A stretch of DNA of 61,285 nucleotides from Bacteroidales bacterium (GTDB lineage Bacteria; Bacteroidota; Bacteroidia; Bacteroidales; UBA932). The DNA lies in the NCBI GenBank assembly GCA_017465225.1, contig JAFTWQ010000005.1:1-61285 (forward strand), given 5' to 3'. Shown in pieces: positions 17,408 through 25,320 of this stretch (within the stretch, counting starts at the first letter, position 1; each line of letters begins with the position of its first letter). The translations under genes and the position numbers were made by a program. The notes under the pieces were generated by a model that had not been told where the DNA came from, made no database searches, and saw only the letters and a list, made by a program, of their open reading frames with translations.

Positions 17408-17782
17408 TTACAGTTCAGTCTTCCAAAGTCCATGAAGATTGCAGTACTCATATACAGCAACAGGCTTCTCATCTCCCAAGGCGATAACAGCCTCCGGCTT
17501 GTCCTTGAGGTCAACACGGATTCCTCCGTTTTCTGTCTCGACATAGATGAATGAGATATGATGTTCCTCAAGCATAGGATGAGCCACGCTTCCTACCTCA
17601 ACCTTGATTGTCTTTTCATCAATCCAGGTTACTACCGGAAGATGCTTCTCAACACTAGCCTCAACCGTTCCCGGAACAAGTTCTTCCATCCTCTTTCCAC
17701 AGCAGAATACCGGTACTCGCCTGTCCACAACCTTCTGTACTACATTGCCGCAATTAGCGCACTTATAAAATTTCGTTGCCAT
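17408..17782 (-). CDS. dfx: Desulfoferrodoxin (two-iron superoxide reductase)
   Basis: 124 residues, typical length. The N-terminal rubredoxin-like centre I has Cys8, Cys11, Cys27 and Cys28 (YKCANC ... VFCCGK). The neelaredoxin domain carries the centre II ligands: E-K-H47-L-P, A-H-P-M-L-E-E-H-H-I and C-N-L-H-G-L-W near the C-terminus. It reduces superoxide to peroxide in the cytoplasm of anaerobes without making oxygen. Own promoter upstream (17833-17863) and a winged-helix gene directly downstream. Confidence 0.96.
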   Translation of the reverse strand: MATKFYKCANCGNVVQKVVDRRVPVFCCGKRMEELVPGTVEASVEKHLPVVTWIDEKTIKVEVGSVAHPMLEEHHISFIYVETENGGIRVDLKDKPEAVIALGDEKPVAVYEYCNLHGLWKTEL

Positions 17783-17832
17783 ATCATTATCCTTTTTATT
17801 GTTATCTAATTTTGAATTATTCTAATTTACTG

Positions 17833-17863
17833 CAAATATAGTAATATATTCCGAATATGCAAG
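17833..17863 (-). promoter_or_regulatory. Promoter of the desulfoferrodoxin gene
   Basis: Minus strand CTTG (17860-17863), 19-base spacer, TATATTTG (17833-17840). The -7 box is a full match; the -33 box differs in its first base. Confidence 0.65.
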
Positions 17864-17878
17864 CGACGCGCGAAAAAA

Positions 17879-18442
17879 TTATTTCAATTTCTTTCCGTCA
17901 GCGAATGCATTGCCCACACATTCCCCCAGAACGAGATAACCATGGCGTACTGGTTCATAGGTGATGAGGTCCATCTTCTCGACTTCAGGTTTGCCGTCCT
18001 CACCGAGGTACTTCTCATCAACAAGGATGTTTACAATCTCTGCAACAATGTTATAACCTTCAGCTGTCTCGTCAATCTTACGGATGATACGGCACTCAAG
18101 CGTCATCGGGAAATCAGTAAACACCGGAGCATTGACATTATCAGCCTTCACGGCAGTCCAGCCGGTCTTCTGCATCTTCTGCGGGTCATTATTGGCGCTT
18201 ACTATTCCGACAAAATCAGATGCCACCAATGTCTCTCGGTTGGCGAATGCTACAGTAAAGTCAGCACAACGGGCAAGATTCTCTGTCGTGGCATGCGATC
18301 CCATACTGATCATTATCTCCTTTGCATCCCACTGTCCTCCCCAAGCTGCGTTCATCGCATTCGGAGTTCCATCTTCATTGTATGTGCCGATGATCAGCAC
18401 CGGCTGCGGGAGTACCCACGGCTTCGATCCAAAACTTTTCAT
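17879..18442 (-). CDS. Flavin reductase-like FMN-binding protein (flavoredoxin type)
   Basis: 187 residues: P-Q-P-V-L-I-I-G-T-Y near the start, NAMNAAWGGQWDAKEIMISM, A-D-F-T-V-A-F-A-N and TLECRI are the conserved strands of the flavin reductase domain that holds FMN in a dimeric split barrel. Likely an NAD(P)H:flavin reductase or electron carrier. Last gene of a five-gene minus-strand operon, 3 bases after the EamA gene. Confidence 0.85.
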   Translation of the reverse strand: MKSFGSKPWVLPQPVLIIGTYNEDGTPNAMNAAWGGQWDAKEIMISMGSHATTENLARCADFTVAFANRETLVASDFVGIVSANNDPQKMQKTGWTAVKADNVNAPVFTDFPMTLECRIIRKIDETAEGYNIVAEIVNILVDEKYLGEDGKPEVEKMDLITYEPVRHGYLVLGECVGNAFADGKKLK

Positions 18443-18445
18443 AAT

Positions 18446-19336
18446 CTATCTTTTAGTTACTGTTATCATGAATGTCACTGATACTATGGCAATGGTTATG
18501 CCTATGATGATATTGGACGTCAAAGGCTCTCCGAACACAAGAGTACCGACCAGTATGGCCGTAATCGGCTCAAAGACTCCAAGGACGGATGCCTTTGTCG
18601 CACCGATATTGCGGGTAGCGACTGCCAGCGTAGCGGTCGAGATTATCGTCGGAAGGATTGCCAATCCTATAAGGTTCATCCAGTCCGCACCGGTCGTTAT
18701 ACATGAAGTCATCGGTGTTCCGGATATTATTATCTTGCCAAGAAACACGAATACACCGACAGCCAGGGCATAAAAGGTCAGAAGAGTGTCGGATATTTCC
18801 GCAATGGCCTTGCTCCTGTTTATGATGACAATGAACAGGGCGTAGACCAGAGCCGATCCTAAAGCCAGTATGACACCTACAGGGTTTAATGACTGTCCCG
18901 CCTCACCCTGAGTCATCAGAAGGACGCCTCCGAATGTCGCCGCTATTGCCAGCCAGACCGGCCATGACGGCACGACCTTTAGGAATACCATGATGATCGC
19001 GACCAGCACCGGATAGAGGAATATCAGGGTCGTAGCCAGACCGGAGGCGATATAGTTATATGATTCGAAAAGACACAGGCTGCTGGATGTATACAGCAGA
19101 CCCAGGACCAGCAGTATCCCGGCCTGCCTGAGAGACACCTTGAAGTCCTGTCTTCTTAACATCAGGAATCCGCCCAGGATGAGGACTGCGAAAAGATACC
19201 TGAAGAAAAGGATTGACTCGATTGCCGCGCCCTTGTTCATCAATGGCATGGCAAAGAGAGGATTCAGGCCGTATGTGATTCCGGTGATTATTCCTGCCGG
19301 ATAACCTATTATGGCATTTCTACTCAGCGGTTTCAT
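18446..19336 (-). CDS. EamA-type drug/metabolite transporter
   Basis: 296 residues from the ATG at 19336, which begins M-K-P-L-S-R-N-A-I-I-G-Y right before the first helix; longer starts lie deep in the upstream gene. Ten hydrophobic helices in two EamA repeats, with the second ending F-E-P-I-T-A-I-L-V-G, the classic EamA signature near helix 9. Exporter of a metabolite; substrate unknown. Its start overlaps the end of the dehydrogenase gene by 17 bases, so the two are translationally linked. Confidence 0.88.
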   Translation of the reverse strand: MKPLSRNAIIGYPAGIITGITYGLNPLFAMPLMNKGAAIESILFFRYLFAVLILGGFLMLRRQDFKVSLRQAGILLVLGLLYTSSSLCLFESYNYIASGLATTLIFLYPVLVAIIMVFLKVVPSWPVWLAIAATFGGVLLMTQGEAGQSLNPVGVILALGSALVYALFIVIINRSKAIAEISDTLLTFYALAVGVFVFLGKIIISGTPMTSCITTGADWMNLIGLAILPTIISTATLAVATRNIGATKASVLGVFEPITAILVGTLVFGEPLTSNIIIGITIAIVSVTFMITVTKR

Positions 19337-20357
19337 AAGCGATCTTGATGACTCCATCTTCCTTGTTCTCAAATATGCGGTATGCCTCTTCCATTTCACA
19401 AAGCCTGAACCGGTGAGTGATCAATGGCGTCGTATCAATCTTCCCCTGTCCGATGAGAGAAAGGATCTCATCGCAGTCGCAGCCGTCAACACCGCCGGTC
19501 TTGAAGACAAGATTCTTGCCGTACATGTCTGGCAACGGAAGCGTCTGCGGAGCATCATACAAAGCGACAATGGTCACAATCGCATTAGGCCGGGCGGCCT
19601 GCCATGCCAGCCGGAATGTATCTTCAGCACCTGCCACCTCGATCACTACATCCGCTCCTCCCCTTTCGCAGCCTCCGGCAACAGCAAGACATTCTTCCGG
19701 ACTGACCACCTCAACTGAAGGATAATGTTTCCGCACAAAAGCCTGCCTGTCCGCTGACTTTTCACATACGATGATGCGGTTCGGATTCTTGAGCATGACA
19801 CAAAGAAGAGTGCATATTCCTGTCGGACCGGCACCTATGATCAGAACGGTATCATCTTCCTTGATTTCAGATATCCTTGCCGCCCAGAAGCCTGTAGCGA
19901 GCACATCTCCGACAAAGAGAGCCTGCTCATCAGTCACGGAATCCGGAATGATGCTGAGCCCCTGATCGGCATACGGCACACGCACATATGCGGCCTGACC
20001 GCCGTCTATGCGGCAGCCCAAGGCCCATCCGCCATGCGGGTCAGTACAGTTATTGACATAGCCGTTGCGGCAGAAGAAGCATTCGCCGCAGAATGTCTCC
20101 ACATTGACCGCTACCCTGTCTCCAGGCTTCACCTTCGTCACCTGCGGACCGGTCTCCTCAACCACACCGACCATCTCATGACCGACCGTGATTCCGGGAA
20201 CAGCCCTCGGCACGCTTCCATGCTTGATATGCAGGTCGCTGGTACAGATGCTTCCGAGAGTTATCCTCACGACCGCATCCTTGGGATCCTCCACAGCCGG
20301 CTTCGGCTTCTCCACAAATCCGAACCGTCCCTTCTCTATATATGTATATGCTTTCAT
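19320..20357 (-). CDS. Zinc-dependent alcohol dehydrogenase (MDR family)
   Basis: 345 residues from the ATG at 20357, which overlaps the AlaX stop (ATGA). Catalytic zinc ligands in C-T-S-D-L-H and G-H-E-M-V-G; the structural zinc site is the four-Cys loop C-G-E-C-F-F-C-R-N-G-Y-V-N-N-C; the Rossmann motif is V-L-I-I-G-A-G-P-T-G. All ligands are present, so it should be active. It resembles threonine/sorbitol dehydrogenase-like MDR enzymes; substrate not assignable. Third gene of the operon. Confidence 0.9.
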   Translation of the reverse strand: MKAYTYIEKGRFGFVEKPKPAVEDPKDAVVRITLGSICTSDLHIKHGSVPRAVPGITVGHEMVGVVEETGPQVTKVKPGDRVAVNVETFCGECFFCRNGYVNNCTDPHGGWALGCRIDGGQAAYVRVPYADQGLSIIPDSVTDEQALFVGDVLATGFWAARISEIKEDDTVLIIGAGPTGICTLLCVMLKNPNRIIVCEKSADRQAFVRKHYPSVEVVSPEECLAVAGGCERGGADVVIEVAGAEDTFRLAWQAARPNAIVTIVALYDAPQTLPLPDMYGKNLVFKTGGVDGCDCDEILSLIGQGKIDTTPLITHRFRLCEMEEAYRIFENKEDGVIKIAYETAE

Positions 20358-20824
20358 TGTATCACTTTCCATCGCAGTCTCCAAATGCCGTCAGCATAGG
20401 AGTGGCTGATAATCTTGAATGTACCGATTTCCCTGGTGTTCGTGACGTGGGCACCTATGCACGCGCAAGCGTCATAATCCCCTATCCTTACGATCCGGAG
20501 AGTCTGTGAGGCATCCTCTGGAAGCTTGGTGAGGTCGACGATTTCCGCAGCCTGCTCACGTGACATGAACTCGATGGTCACATCAAGATTGCGTGATATG
20601 GCCTCATTGACCCTTGCCTCGATCTCGGCGACCTGCTCCGCAGCAGGCTCCGCATCAAGGATATAGTCACATTTCGACTTCTTTCTCTCCACATGCGCAT
20701 TCCTCGAACGAGGGCATCCGAACATCTTCACCATCGTGGCATTCAGTAGATGTTCCGCACTATGAGCCGGTTCATACTCGGCCTTATTGTGCTGATTGAG
20801 TATTGGCTGTCCGTTCTGGTCCAT
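20354..20824 (-). CDS. AlaX-type tRNA-editing protein
   Basis: 156 residues. The zinc site of the second additional domain is complete: H21-S-A-E-H25 and C-A-C-I-G-A-H. Free-standing AlaX proteins hydrolyse Ser- or Gly-charged tRNA-Ala (or Ala-tRNA-Pro in other branches) in trans. No synthetase domain is attached. It starts 3 bases after the lipoprotein gene and overlaps the dehydrogenase by 4, an odd set of partners for an editing enzyme. Confidence 0.85.
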   Translation of the reverse strand: MDQNGQPILNQHNKAEYEPAHSAEHLLNATMVKMFGCPRSRNAHVERKKSKCDYILDAEPAAEQVAEIEARVNEAISRNLDVTIEFMSREQAAEIVDLTKLPEDASQTLRIVRIGDYDACACIGAHVTNTREIGTFKIISHSYADGIWRLRWKVIQ

Positions 20825-20827
20825 AGC

Positions 20828-21568
20828 TTATTCTTCATCTGGCTGCTGGCCGTCATGAGCCTTCCACATGCATTCGGTGATCTTCATGTCGGTGAAGACC
20901 GCTGTAAATGAAAAATCTTCCGGCGAGCATGCATATACACCGAAAGTGATTTCCTCTGCCCCTGCATACATATGGCAGATGCGCATCTGGCTGAAGTCCA
21001 CGCCATTTGTCGAGCACTCGATGCAATAGTCATCGGCACGGCGGGAGAAACGGTACCACATGGTCTTCACATCCGCAGGGATGGCAGTAGTGGCCCAGTC
21101 CGAATAGCCGTTATTGGTAACCACGCTTCCGAGATGCTGGAATTCCTCGTTCTCGAACTCCACCGATCCTTTCAGCCAGTTCTCACTGTCGAGATACATC
21201 ACGATGCCGCACTGGTCGAAACGCTGATGGCTCTGTGTGAAATCGGTCCTGACCACAAAGCTGAAATACTTTTCACGGGTCCTGATCTGAAAGACGGGAG
21301 CATTGTCATTTCGGAAATGATAATATGTCCTCTGCCAGAGATCGGTGTGAGGAGCGGTCGTGATCTTCAAGGTATCGCCCTCGATAGAGAATGATGCCGG
21401 TTCTCTTGTCCATTCGAATGCAGTCAGGTCCACACGTCCGCCTTCCGCAAGAGCAGTCGTCACACAATCTGTGAATTCCTCTGCATTTGCCGTCCCGGAA
21501 TCATTAGGGCCGCATGAAGCAGCCAAGAAAGAAATGCCCATAATCAACAGTTTTGCCAGTTTTTTCAT
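20828..21568 (-). CDS. DUF1349 lipoprotein (concanavalin-like fold)
   Basis: 246 residues. Lipoprotein signal ending L-A-A-S-C. The body has F-S-F-V-V-R-T-D-F, FDQCGIVMYLDSENWLKGSVEFEN and W-Y-R-F-S-R-R-A-D-D-Y, characteristic of DUF1349, a jelly-roll domain related to YesU-like carbohydrate-binding proteins. Probably outer-membrane anchored and sugar-binding. First gene of the operon; its promoter lies at the edge of the hairpin-rich region. Confidence 0.85.
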   Translation of the reverse strand: MKKLAKLLIMGISFLAASCGPNDSGTANAEEFTDCVTTALAEGGRVDLTAFEWTREPASFSIEGDTLKITTAPHTDLWQRTYYHFRNDNAPVFQIRTREKYFSFVVRTDFTQSHQRFDQCGIVMYLDSENWLKGSVEFENEEFQHLGSVVTNNGYSDWATTAIPADVKTMWYRFSRRADDYCIECSTNGVDFSQMRICHMYAGAEEITFGVYACSPEDFSFTAVFTDMKITECMWKAHDGQQPDEE

Positions 21569-21640
21569 ATCTGTAATATTTACTTTCCCAATAATCGTGT
21601 AAAGTTACGGCTTTACCGCCGCTTTCCAAAACTTTCCTGC

Positions 21641-21892
21641 CGCGAAACGGATGTAGAGGTCTTCTGGTGCGTTTCGCGGTGCTGAAACTGCAGGTTTTGA
21701 CGTTTTTCCCTTCGCGAAACGGAAGTAGGCAGACTGACGTACGTTTCGTGGCACTGAAACGACAGGTTTTTGCGTTTTTCCTGCTGCGAAACGGAAGTAA
21801 GCAGGCTGACGTACGTTTCGTGATGCTGAAACTGCCGTTTTTTACGCGTTCCCTTCTATGAAACGGAAGTAGGGACCGTCACGTGCGTTTCG
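21641..21892. repeat. Four tandem hairpins, exact 72-base period (stem CGAAACG)
   Basis: Left arms begin at 21643, 21715, 21787 and 21859 (the fourth starts TGAAACG); right arms CGTTTCG end at 21676, 21748, 21820 and 21892. Each loop is 20 bases, starting GATGTA or GAAGTA and usually ending ACGTA or ACGTG. Spacers of 38 bases are semi-conserved and contain a second weak inverted repeat (GAAAC...GTTTT). Confidence 0.92.
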
Positions 21893-21995
21893 GAGAACAG
21901 AGGCAACAGAATGGGATCCTGTAAAGAAGGTGTCTGCGAATTAAACGATCATGACAAGGCAAAACTACATGTCCTTTCGGGTGGTGCGAATTCCG

Positions 21996-22076
21996 AAAGC
22001 ACGGAAACCCCTGTATTTGTGCTTTTAAATGGTAAAATACCTGTCGAAAGCACGAAATGGGCCGATTTTGTTCTTT
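21996..22076. repeat. Two tandem hairpins, 51-base period (stem AAAGCAC)
   Basis: Arms 21996-22002/22019-22025 and 22047-22053/22070-22076, 16-base loops; the second has one mismatched pair. Same stem, loop and period as the array at 32017-32150, about 10 kb away. Confidence 0.85.
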
Positions 22077-22094
22077 TAACCGTTACTTTTTCCA

Positions 22095-22200
22095 CGAAAC
22101 GGATGTAGGCAGGCTGACGTGCGTTTCGTAGCACGAAAAGAACCAGTTTTGCCTGATATTCTTCCACGAAACGGAAGTAGAGGTCTTCACGTGCGTTTCG
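22095..22200. repeat. Two further CGAAACG hairpins, 72-base period
   Basis: Arms 22095-22101/22122-22128 and 22167-22173/22194-22200, again with 20-base loops and an exact 72-base step. Continues the block at 21641 after the interruption. Confidence 0.9.
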
Positions 22201-22266
22201 GGGTGCACGGACACAAAGAACGACGAAACAGTCTGCACCTGCAATGTCGAAAGGACAGTAATTCAC

Positions 22267-22330
22267 TGTCATGCTGAACGAAGTGAAGCATCTTTAAGGA
22301 TGAAGATCCTTCGCTACGCTCAGGATGACA
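22267..22330. repeat. Inverted pair of dispersed 27-base repeats
   Basis: Copies at 22267-22293 (plus) and 22304-22330 (minus) match each other at 22 of 27 positions and face each other across 10 bases, forming a large hairpin. Same family as 13308 and 51073. Confidence 0.78.
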
Positions 22331-22417
22331 ATCAGAGCAAACCAGGATGACAATCAGTCCGAACAGGTAAATCATCAGCCCCCAAAAACACGCAAAAACA
22401 AAAAAAATCGTAAAAAT

Positions 22418-22465
22418 TATTGTTTTTCGATAAAAGTGTATATATTTGCATATCGAAAAACGATA
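22418..22465. promoter_or_regulatory. Promoter and twin operators of the DUF2975 operon
   Basis: Plus-strand -7 box TATATTTG (22441-22448), with TTG at 22420-22422. Two similar 15-base inverted repeats flank it: TATTGTTTTTCGATA (22418-22432) and TATCGAAAAACGATA (22451-22465), centres 33 bases apart, about three helical turns. As a unit they are also mirror-related (GTTTTTCGATA against TATCGAAAAAC). Likely sites for the XRE protein encoded fifth in the operon; that is inference. Confidence 0.75.
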
Positions 22466-22480
22466 AATACTTATTGAATT

Positions 22481-22945
22481 ATGAAAACGAACTCAACAAG
22501 ATCCCTCAAATGGCTTACCGGAGTGACAATGATCTTCGGAGCGATCTACTTACTGACAGTAGGCGCACAGACATTCGGAGTGTTCATCGGAAAGCAGCCG
22601 GTCGTATGGCAGGATGAAATCAGGATCCTTCAGGGCGCCATCGCAATCTTCCGGTTCCTCGGAGCTGCCGCTACGGTAGGATGTGTCCTCGCATTTCTGA
22701 TGAATTCCATCAAGGCTTTGAAAAACGGCGTACTCTTCCCCAGAAAGAATGTCGGAATCCTGTTCGCGACAGCAGCGGCATCATTCATCCTCATATGGTG
22801 CGGCTCAAACATCCATATCGTCTTCGGATCAAGGTCGGTGAACCTCGGACTGGAGGAGATTCTGGTCCCCGTTGTGATATGCGCATTTGCGATCATCTAC
22901 AGAGTCGCAGTGCATGTAAGCGAAGAAAACAACCTGACAATCTGA
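22481..22945 (+). CDS. DUF2975 family membrane protein (copy 1, short)
   Basis: 154 residues, four hydrophobic helices (about 11-32, 50-75, 83-106 and 124-146) with the pattern F-L-M-N-S-I-K-A-L-K-N-G-V-L-F in the middle loop, typical of DUF2975. It ends E-E-N-N-L-T-I, the same kind of tail as the next three genes. Unlike them it lacks a long loop after helix 1. DUF2975 proteins usually neighbour a small XRE regulator of the YozG type; their role is unknown. First gene of an eleven-gene same-strand run. Confidence 0.82.
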   Translation: MKTNSTRSLKWLTGVTMIFGAIYLLTVGAQTFGVFIGKQPVVWQDEIRILQGAIAIFRFLGAAATVGCVLAFLMNSIKALKNGVLFPRKNVGILFATAAASFILIWCGSNIHIVFGSRSVNLGLEEILVPVVICAFAIIYRVAVHVSEENNLTI

Positions 22946-22968
22946 CGAACATATAAACACAGGATATC

Positions 22969-23658
22969 ATGAAACTTAACAAAGGAACAAAAAGACGCAC
23001 GATTGTATATTTCACAATCATTACCCTCCTCATGGTCTATACAGCCATATTCATGACTACCGAACTCCGTATGGGACTGGCGCACAAGAATTGGAGGAAT
23101 GGTCCAGGCAATGTTACCATCGGAAGAATGACCACGCATTGGGAACATTTCTCGATAAGACCGGAAGACGAAGACATCGCCTATACGATCGCTACTGATG
23201 AAAATGGGAATGCATCTGTAAAAGGAATGCCGCTTCAACTGTTTGTCTATGGAGTAGGAGAAGACTTTGAAGTGCCGGGCCATTGGGGATTCAAGGTCAG
23301 CGACATCATGCGGAAAGTATGGTACTGCCTTACCATACTACTGATACTCTTTTTCATCCTGATCCTGACCAATGTCGTGAAGGGATTCCGTAACGGGATA
23401 TACTTCAGCAGGCTCCAGGTAGTACTGCTTCGCTGGAGTTCACTGATATACTTTCTGGCCGCCACAGCCGGCGAGCTCTGCTCAAAATTCAGCATGATCG
23501 CGATCGGAGACATTTACGGCAAATCGTCCGGCGTGAAAATGGCAACGGTATATCAGATAGAAATACAGGAAATCATCATCCCTTTCCTCTTGCTGATACT
23601 TGCTGAGATCATCAACATCGCCCTGCATTTCAATGAAGAAGAAACAATGACAATCTAA
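22969..23658 (+). CDS. DUF2975 family membrane protein (copy 2, long)
   Basis: 229 residues. Helix 1 at about 14-34, then about 75 residues predicted outside the cytoplasm, then three helices (about 110-132, 148-170 and 200-220). The loop F-R-N-G-I-Y-F-S matches the K-N-G-V-L-F block of copy 1. C-terminus E-E-E-T-M-T-I. Starts 23 bases after copy 1. The outer loop has no Cys and no obvious ligand motif. Confidence 0.8.
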   Translation: MKLNKGTKRRTIVYFTIITLLMVYTAIFMTTELRMGLAHKNWRNGPGNVTIGRMTTHWEHFSIRPEDEDIAYTIATDENGNASVKGMPLQLFVYGVGEDFEVPGHWGFKVSDIMRKVWYCLTILLILFFILILTNVVKGFRNGIYFSRLQVVLLRWSSLIYFLAATAGELCSKFSMIAIGDIYGKSSGVKMATVYQIEIQEIIIPFLLLILAEIINIALHFNEEETMTI

Positions 23659-23669
23659 AACCGGCACCT

Positions 23670-24353
23670 ATGAAAACCAGATTTAACATAATGTGCGCAG
23701 TTCTTGCCGTCGCAATGATATTCGGCATAACTACAGACTTCATCACCAACAGGAAAGCTTTTTCTGTTTCTTTCAATCAAGGACGTGAATCAGCCACTGC
23801 ATTCGAGAGTTCTGAAGAAGGCCCGATGAAGGTCATGGACAACAAGGACATGGAATGGTATTATGTCGACATTGTGGCAAAGGACTACCATATTCAGACT
23901 GACAGCTTATATAACCACAAGACAGGGCGGTACGAGCATGCAGTGCTCTCAGAAGCGGCAGTCAGAACAGACGCGAAAAGCGATGCGGAACAAAAGGCAT
24001 ACAGCCTGGCAGGCCCGATCTGCGCCATCACATACATAGCAAGCATAGGATACTTCTGGCTGATGCTCATCTTCTGTATCATCGGAGTCAACAGGAATGA
24101 ATTTTTCTCAGAAGGACTGGAAAGCAGGTTCACCAGGATGGGAATATGCCTGATCGTCGCCTATGCTGCTCAATGGACCCTGGAGATTTTCGGATATTTC
24201 TGGACCAGAAGTCACATATCTCTTGAGCATTATGACATTGTCATCGATGGCCCGAACTGCTATTTCCTATGTTTCGGAATAGGCATGATCATAGTTGCAG
24301 AGCTATTCAGGATAGCAAGAGCATACAAGGAAGAAAACGAAATGACAATCTGA
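23670..24353 (+). CDS. DUF2975 family membrane protein (copy 3, long)
   Basis: 227 residues, same plan as copy 2: helix 1 at about 7-24, a roughly 95-residue outer loop, then three helices. The middle loop reads N-R-N-E-F-F-S-E-G, a diverged form of the block in copies 1 and 2. Ends E-E-N-E-M-T-I. Identity to copies 1 and 2 is low outside these points, so the duplications are old. Confidence 0.75.
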   Translation: MKTRFNIMCAVLAVAMIFGITTDFITNRKAFSVSFNQGRESATAFESSEEGPMKVMDNKDMEWYYVDIVAKDYHIQTDSLYNHKTGRYEHAVLSEAAVRTDAKSDAEQKAYSLAGPICAITYIASIGYFWLMLIFCIIGVNRNEFFSEGLESRFTRMGICLIVAYAAQWTLEIFGYFWTRSHISLEHYDIVIDGPNCYFLCFGIGMIIVAELFRIARAYKEENEMTI

Positions 24354-24365
24354 CAAAGAAACGCC

Positions 24366-25064
24366 ATGAAAAACAAGAAGAACGACGACAGGAAATCTGT
24401 CAACAGGATTACCCGCATCATAAATACATTCTCGGTTGTGTGGCTCATTGTGCTGCTCGTGATTGTCTTTGTCTTACGCGTGAAGAGCGGCATTCCTTCC
24501 TTGCTGCTTTATGCCTGTCTGGGAGTGGCCTATATCGGAGGATTCTATGTATTCCAGAGGATACTTGAGAAGAGCAGCCTGAAGGATGAGCTGGAAGAAG
24601 CCAACAGGATATGTGAGGAAGAAGAGGAGAAGAAGACAGCCGCCGATGAAAAGCCGGAATTCTCGAGTCTGGCATTAATTGCGTTATTTGCATTCGTATA
24701 TGCGATATTTGATGTGATCGAAATGATAAAGATGATCACATCAGATGGGATTCCAGTTCAGGAATGCCTCCCGCAATGTGTCAACACTCTGACCCTCCTG
24801 ATCTGCTGCATATTCATCGCCGTCATCCTGTTCAACGTATCAAGGAAACGCATATTCGACAGACGCAATTCAATATGCATATATGGCGTAGGAGCAACTG
24901 TAATCTTCGGGACCATACTGCGCATCAGACTGATGGGCGATGCCCCGATGCCCGACTCGGATGCCATAATATATTACTCACTTCTTGGCATCTTCATCAT
25001 ATTCTTCGGCCGTCTGTTTGACATTGCCGTGAAGATAAAGAAGGAACAGGATCTGACAATCTAG
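24366..25064 (+). CDS. DUF2975 family membrane protein (copy 4)
   Basis: 232 residues. Two helices near the N-terminus (about 20-40 and 44-64), a very acidic cytoplasmic segment around 75-97 (E-E-A-N-R-I-C-E-E-E-E-E-K-K), then four further helices. Ends K-K-E-Q-D-L-T-I, the form I know best from this family. The acidic insert is not seen in the other three copies. Confidence 0.75.
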   Translation: MKNKKNDDRKSVNRITRIINTFSVVWLIVLLVIVFVLRVKSGIPSLLLYACLGVAYIGGFYVFQRILEKSSLKDELEEANRICEEEEEKKTAADEKPEFSSLALIALFAFVYAIFDVIEMIKMITSDGIPVQECLPQCVNTLTLLICCIFIAVILFNVSRKRIFDRRNSICIYGVGATVIFGTILRIRLMGDAPMPDSDAIIYYSLLGIFIIFFGRLFDIAVKIKKEQDLTI

Positions 25065-25077
25065 AAAAGGAGGAATA

Positions 25078-25305
25078 ATGCCGATCATAGTAAATGTAGA
25101 CGTAATGCTGGCAAAGAGGAAGATGTCTTCCGGAGAGCTGGCGGAGAAGGTCGGGATCACGGCCGCAAACCTGTCCATCCTCAAGACAGGCAAGGCGAAG
25201 GCCGTACGTTTCTCCACCCTGTCCGCCCTCTGCAAGGCCCTGGACTGCCAGCCCGGAGATATCCTGGAATATCAGCCGGGCGAAGAAGAAAACGACGAAC
25301 AATAG
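25078..25305 (+). CDS. Small XRE/Cro-type regulator (YozG-like)
   Basis: 75 residues: one helix-turn-helix (M-L-A-K-R-K-M-S-S-G-E-L-A-E-K-V-G-I-T-A, then N-L-S-I-L-K-T-G-K-A-K-A-V-R-F-S-T-L) and the ending A-L-D-C-Q-P-G-D-I-L-E-Y that marks this subgroup. It follows copy 4 by 13 bases. In the family the membrane protein and this regulator form a unit, so repression of the promoter at 22418-22465 is the natural guess. Confidence 0.9.
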   Translation: MPIIVNVDVMLAKRKMSSGELAEKVGITAANLSILKTGKAKAVRFSTLSALCKALDCQPGDILEYQPGEEENDEQ

Positions 25306-25320
25306 ACACAATCAACTTAT

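Larger units (their letters stand above)
21569..22480. other. 912-base divergent intergenic region filled with hairpin repeats
   Basis: No supported gene. Both flanking genes point away from it. It holds six 72-base-period hairpins in two blocks, two 51-base-period hairpins between them, an inverted pair of dispersed 27-base repeats, and the promoter and operators of the DUF2975 operon. Confidence 0.85.

Noticed and set aside
21911-22108. 65-residue reading frame in the hairpin region
   Set aside because: It is built from the AAAGCAC hairpin repeats and has no protein-like pattern.
21641-22200. CRISPR-like array
   Set aside because: Periodic, but the constant parts are only 7-9-base arms, spacers are partly conserved, and no cas gene is near.
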